A stretch of DNA of 7,255 nucleotides from positions 1 through 7,255 of the forward strand of contig JAIKXO010000206.1 in assembly GCA_024684065.1 (NCBI GenBank), in the 5' to 3' direction. This DNA comes from Lachnospiraceae bacterium (GTDB taxonomy: Bacteria > Bacillota_A > Clostridia > Lachnospirales > Lachnospiraceae). The notes beneath the pieces were generated by a model. That model searched no databases. It was not told the origin of the DNA and saw nothing but the letters and a program-made list of their open reading frames with translations. Each line of letters begins with the position of its first letter. The first letter of the stretch is position 1. A program made the position numbers and the translations under genes. This document shows positions 5,701 to 7,255 of the stretch, piece after piece.

Positions 5701-7255
5701 CATCCTCAGGCACTATCCACTTCTTCCTTACCTCGAGGAAGGTCTCGCCCTCGGCGTAGTCCGTCATCCTGATAATGCGCAGATCCTTACGTACATCGCC
5801 TTCCTTAAGCTCAAACTCCATATCCTTTGCGATATGATACTTTTCAGGCGCTTTTTCTTCATGGAGGACATATGTCTCGCCGGCGATCAGCTTAAAGCCT
5901 TCCTTTACTACGTCTCCCTCAGCTGTTCCGAGCTTCCTGTACTGTTCTGCTCCAACAGTGATCAGGCCGTTTTCATCCGCCTGAGCCTCAGTTATGATCA
6001 CCGGAAGATCTCCGCTTGTCCAGGAGGCCACAACCTCCTCACCATGCTTAAGCTGCAGCGCCGCTCCTGCTAATCTTGATTCCGAACTGTCGTCAAGGTC
6101 AAGAGCGATCTTGTCAAAGGCAACTTCAAGCTCGGGATCGACCACATCAACCCTCACGGCTGTCTTTCCGTCTGTGCTTACGACTCCGTCTCCGTCTATA
6201 CTGAAGCCGGCTGAAGTCTTCGCGTATCCGTCGGGAGCCTTTACCTCTGTTATGGTATAGCTGTGACCCTTCTTAAGCCTTGCGCCGACAATCCTTACTC
6301 CTGCTGCTTCCGCAAGCTTTGTAACCTGGTCAAGAACTCCGTCGCTTAAATCAAGCTTTTCGGTATCGACTAACCATATAGCCTTACCATCGGTAGTAAT
6401 GGTCTCAAGGCCGTCATAAAGAATATTCTTATCAGCCTCGGTATTATCAACTATCTTAAGTTCCGCACCGACAAGCTCTCCATCGCCCGCTCCGTGCAGG
6501 GTCTTCTTTGAAATAACCACCTTAAGGAAGTCGTCTTCAACCTTTGTACCCTGATCGAGTATATTCGTCACGCCGTTATTTACGAGCTGTATGCCTGAAT
6601 CGAACAGGGCTACCGTAAATGAACCGATAACGGGTTCATTATTAACCTTTCCCTGTGAACCTGAAACGATAAAGCCTTCAGGAACTTCCTTCTCGGTGAT
6701 CACATATCTGCTTCCTGCCTCAAGCTTACCGGCCGGGATCACGTCCTCAGCGCCGGAGGTATGCTCGATCGTATATATATGTACGTATCTGGCCGGTCCG
6801 CTTACATTCTCTCCGAGATCCTGATAAATATTAAGCGTTGCGCCTTTCACATACCTGACAGACTCGCCGGTGCCCGTAAGGATCTTGCTTATCTTGTACT
6901 CTATAGGCCGATCCAGCATTGTAAGGGTCGTTGTCCCGAGACCGAGCATATGAGGATCGTTGGTATTGTTCTTAACCTGTATATTCCCTGAAGCATCCAG
7001 ATAGAATACTATCGGGTCAGCCGTGTAGTAACCCTTCGGGGCCGAAACTTCCCATAAGATATACTCATGGTCCTCTCCGACCGAGAACCTGCCGGTAAGC
7101 GTATGCTCACTGCCATCGATATCAAACCTTTCTATGATATCTTTTTCGTCAATATCGGCAAGCGCAACATTGCCCTTGTTTTCAACAACCTTCTTAGTGT
7201 TGTCATTGTACTCAAGGATCGCAAGCTCTCCGCCCTTTCCGCTTTCAATAAGCGT
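2783..7255 (-). CDS. Giant sortase-anchored surface protein with SpaA-like and Cna-B modules, 5' end missing
   Basis: This is the C-terminal 1490 residues of a cell-wall protein. The frame stays open to the right edge, so the start and signal peptide are outside. Residues are counted from the edge. SpaA-like modules lie at 1-116 (partial), 117-242, 243-375 and 376-502. Cna-B-like modules lie at 506-615, 620-743, 747-864 and 866-1023. Three more SpaA-like modules lie at 1024-1111, 1112-1237 and 1238-1362. A Pro/Thr-rich stalk (1363-1452), GPATGD (1453-1458), a membrane helix (about 1459-1482) and a basic tail (KRKKAK) follow. These module families form rigid stalks, often locked by Lys-Asn isopeptide bonds, in adhesins and pilins. 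Whether this one is an adhesin or a pilus subunit cannot be told without the N-terminus. The internal ATG at 6949 is not the start: it has no ribosome binding site and it splits a module. Only one cysteine (557) is visible. The sequence shows no sortase gene nearby. Confidence 0.93.
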   Translation of the reverse strand, partial: TLIESGKGGELAILEYNDNTKKVVENKGNVALADIDEKDIIERFDIDGSEHTLTGRFSVGEDHEYILWEVSAPKGYYTADPIVFYLDASGNIQVKNNTNDPHMLGLGTTTLTMLDRPIEYKISKILTGTGESVRYVKGATLNIYQDLGENVSGPARYVHIYTIEHTSGAEDVIPAGKLEAGSRYVITEKEVPEGFIVSGSQGKVNNEPVIGSFTVALFDSGIQLVNNGVTNILDQGTKVEDDFLKVVISKKTLHGAGDGELVGAELKIVDNTEADKNILYDGLETITTDGKAIWLVDTEKLDLSDGVLDQVTKLAEAAGVRIVGARLKKGHSYTITEVKAPDGYAKTSAGFSIDGDGVVSTDGKTAVRVDVVDPELEVAFDKIALDLDDSSESRLAGAALQLKHGEEVVASWTSGDLPVIITEAQADENGLITVGAEQYRKLGTAEGDVVKEGFKLIAGETYVLHEEKAPEKYHIAKDMEFELKEGDVRKDLRIIRMTDYAEGETFLEVRKKWIVPEDENDFEYPDEIYLDVKQGVTGGESRPYGTYTILKDKLKECAKSGEPILSLTGLEKYNDDGKQYIYSVTERFTEGYNGYTATQGTATNDGVVELINTLNSWPDTEVLVTKRWELYRMFDGKLNTAPVEDITLYLRRAEGERDPENDVIVATETIAKNEYDDFAEYGFKFTEITEGDDKGKPLPKYNTTTGKKYDYYVTENSSDKFTVEVTEPKRGNLYEVVVTNTPDHSQIDIVGEKVWSKVPASEEVRLPNLRIDLYRDGKPIQSVYTGKEENWKFEFKNLDRFTAEYDENGEYSAKLHEYSLKEFNADTGREISEEGIFNVDIPDIRNVTALEPSTVEVTITNTWNNEYVNIGGNKSWPGRFIDSDGTEKDITSDIRKRPPVFIDLYRAETGADGKPVKDADGQLKLTAVKDAGGESLSTTINYYQSSYMFKDLPKYDMTGDAAVPITYVVKERSVEGYRSSPADGYVVVYTADGVAYRPVSSIDDAAAVSSADFASADFTNTPNRVRISKLDASNNAELPGATLRLIRVKTGEVVDTWVSTTSSHYVEALTAGEEYRLEEVSVPDGYFAADPVTFTMNNDGTTQLVTMIDDPIIGEVRLEKRDEVDRTPLSGAEFELFRLNGSRVYVIPVDYVNGVYAYSATAGYGTATRLLAPAGGLTVTGLPYGTYYFNEVRAPKGYELNTRPEIFSVTEATASRPGVAAASRDYRYSTVTFLDRKKTGSVELYKASGDSGNFEASLAGAVFGLYSATPRRTSAAIASSIYADAYYEYGRYVTDGYGRIRVDGLPWDRYYFIELEAPEGYVTNVDVDGRPLVYTFEVNADTVDYAPVQVVNGGYSILDYREGITPPPLPPVTRVPIVPPPTPIVLGERMTPVPATTVTPVPAGTTTPATPATPVPTQAGVLGERRVKNESPIQGVLGVRSAPEQGVLGERVGPATGDAANIALWLIILLASIGAIIAVFVQSSKRKKAK
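2786..2902 (-). other. Cell-wall sorting signal with VGPATGD in place of LPXTG
   Basis: VGPATGD is encoded at 2902-2882. It is followed by about 24 hydrophobic residues (from AANIALWLII) and the positively charged end SSKRKKAK. This three-part layout is the standard sortase substrate signal, in which the enzyme cuts between Thr and Gly and joins the protein to the wall. The leucine of LPXTG is replaced by glycine, which points to a sortase with a relaxed or different specificity. Confidence 0.85.
2903..3103 (-). repeat. Four VLGER-type repeats in the Pro/Thr-rich stalk
   Basis: VLGER occurs at 3103-3089, 2995-2981 and 2917-2903, with a variant, VLGVR, at 2950-2936. The gaps between starts are 36, 15 and 11 residues. 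The first two are separated by a Thr/Pro/Ala tract rich in TPVPA units, and a polyproline segment (TPPPLPP) precedes the first. The setting is the part of the protein expected to cross the peptidoglycan. I remember similar VLGxR repeats before the anchor of Lachnospiraceae surface proteins, but no function for them. That recollection is unverified. Confidence 0.7.
3170..4186 (-). repeat. C-terminal block of three SpaA-like modules
   Basis: The modules span about 4186-3923, 3922-3545 and 3544-3170. They open with VRISKLD, VRLEKRD and VELYKAS, then LPGATLRL, LSGAEFEL and LAGAVFGL. They carry the E-box segments YRLEEVSVPDGY, YYFNEVRAPKGY and YYFIELEAPEGY, with glutamates at residues 1079, 1191 and 1314 counted from the window edge. 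This is the clearest SpaA-like signature in the protein. The block sits next to the wall-spanning stalk. Confidence 0.82.
4187..5740 (-). repeat. Central block of four Cna-B-like modules
   Basis: The modules span about 5740-5411, 5398-5027, 5017-4664 and 4660-4187. Each begins with a Lys-Trp strand (KKW, TKRW, EKVW, NKSW), has a YxxxE strand in the middle and ends with Asn in INT, TNTP, TNTW or TNTP. This is the Lys-Glu-Asn set of a Cna-B isopeptide bond: K511 or K512/E586/N612, K626/E715/N740, K753/E822/N861 and K874/E971/N1020, counted from the window edge. Bond formation is inferred from the family. The fourth module is the longest, about 158 residues. Confidence 0.8.
5750..7255 (-). repeat. 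N-terminal block of four SpaA-like (prealbumin-fold) modules
   Basis: The modules span about 7255-6908 (partial), 6907-6530, 6529-6131 and 6130-5750. Each ends in an E-box-like segment (aromatic, three residues, Glu, then xxAPxGY or a variant) followed by a strand and a link such as VVDPE. The segments are YILWEVSAPKGY, YVITEKEVPEGF, YTITEVKAPDGY and YVLHEEKAPEKY, with the glutamates at residues 69, 188, 337 and 466. The modules are divergent in sequence and do not form near-identical DNA repeats. Confidence 0.75.

Noticed and set aside
6947..6949. ATG at 6949 as the start of the surface protein
   Set aside because: No Shine-Dalgarno precedes it, no signal peptide follows, and the same frame upstream encodes a clear SpaA-like module with EVSAPKGY, open to the window edge.
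1..7255. tRNA, rRNA, CRISPR arrays, insertion sequences, attachment sites
   Set aside because: I saw no cloverleaf or rRNA-like sequence, no regularly spaced direct repeats, no transposase and no terminal inverted repeats. The window is filled by three genes and two short gaps.

Overview
The window looks like chromosomal DNA from a Gram-positive Clostridia bacterium, most likely of the Lachnospiraceae. The base composition is close to half GC by eye. The evidence is a Firmicutes-type RNase R, a two-helix SecG, and a very large sortase-anchored surface protein. That protein's tail (VLGER-type repeats, then a GPATGD sorting motif instead of LPXTG) resembles what I remember from Lachnospiraceae cell-wall proteins. 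The family assignment is inference and no species is claimed.

Every convincing gene is on the minus strand, so the region reads from right to left. Bases 7255 to 2783 hold the C-terminal 1490 residues of a giant surface protein whose N-terminus lies beyond the right edge. It has four SpaA-like modules (the first cut by the edge), then four Cna-B-like modules, then three more SpaA-like modules. A Pro/Thr-rich wall-spanning stalk, a sorting signal, a membrane helix and a basic tail follow. A 13-bp GC-rich hairpin (2720-2754) closes this gene.

The gap 2530-2782 holds that hairpin, a candidate secG promoter (2627-2660) and a perfect 12-bp palindrome (2608-2619) where the secG transcript would begin. 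secG (2290-2529) has a strong ribosome binding site and is followed by a good intrinsic terminator (2228-2263).

The gap 2128-2289 holds that terminator and a possible 14-codon leader ORF. The leader ORF has a strong Shine-Dalgarno, and its stop overlaps the rnr ATG in an ATGA junction. rnr (7-2127) is a complete RNase R. The window ends six bases after its stop, so whether smpB follows, as in many Firmicutes, cannot be seen.

Functionally, secG (protein export) and rnr (RNA decay and rRNA/tmRNA-linked quality control) are a common housekeeping neighbourhood. The surface protein is an accessory adhesin or stalk-like protein that happens to lie upstream. I did not find a clearly new biological system. 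The points most worth checking are the leader ORF coupled to rnr, the palindrome at the secG start, and the VLGER repeats with the non-LPXTG anchor.
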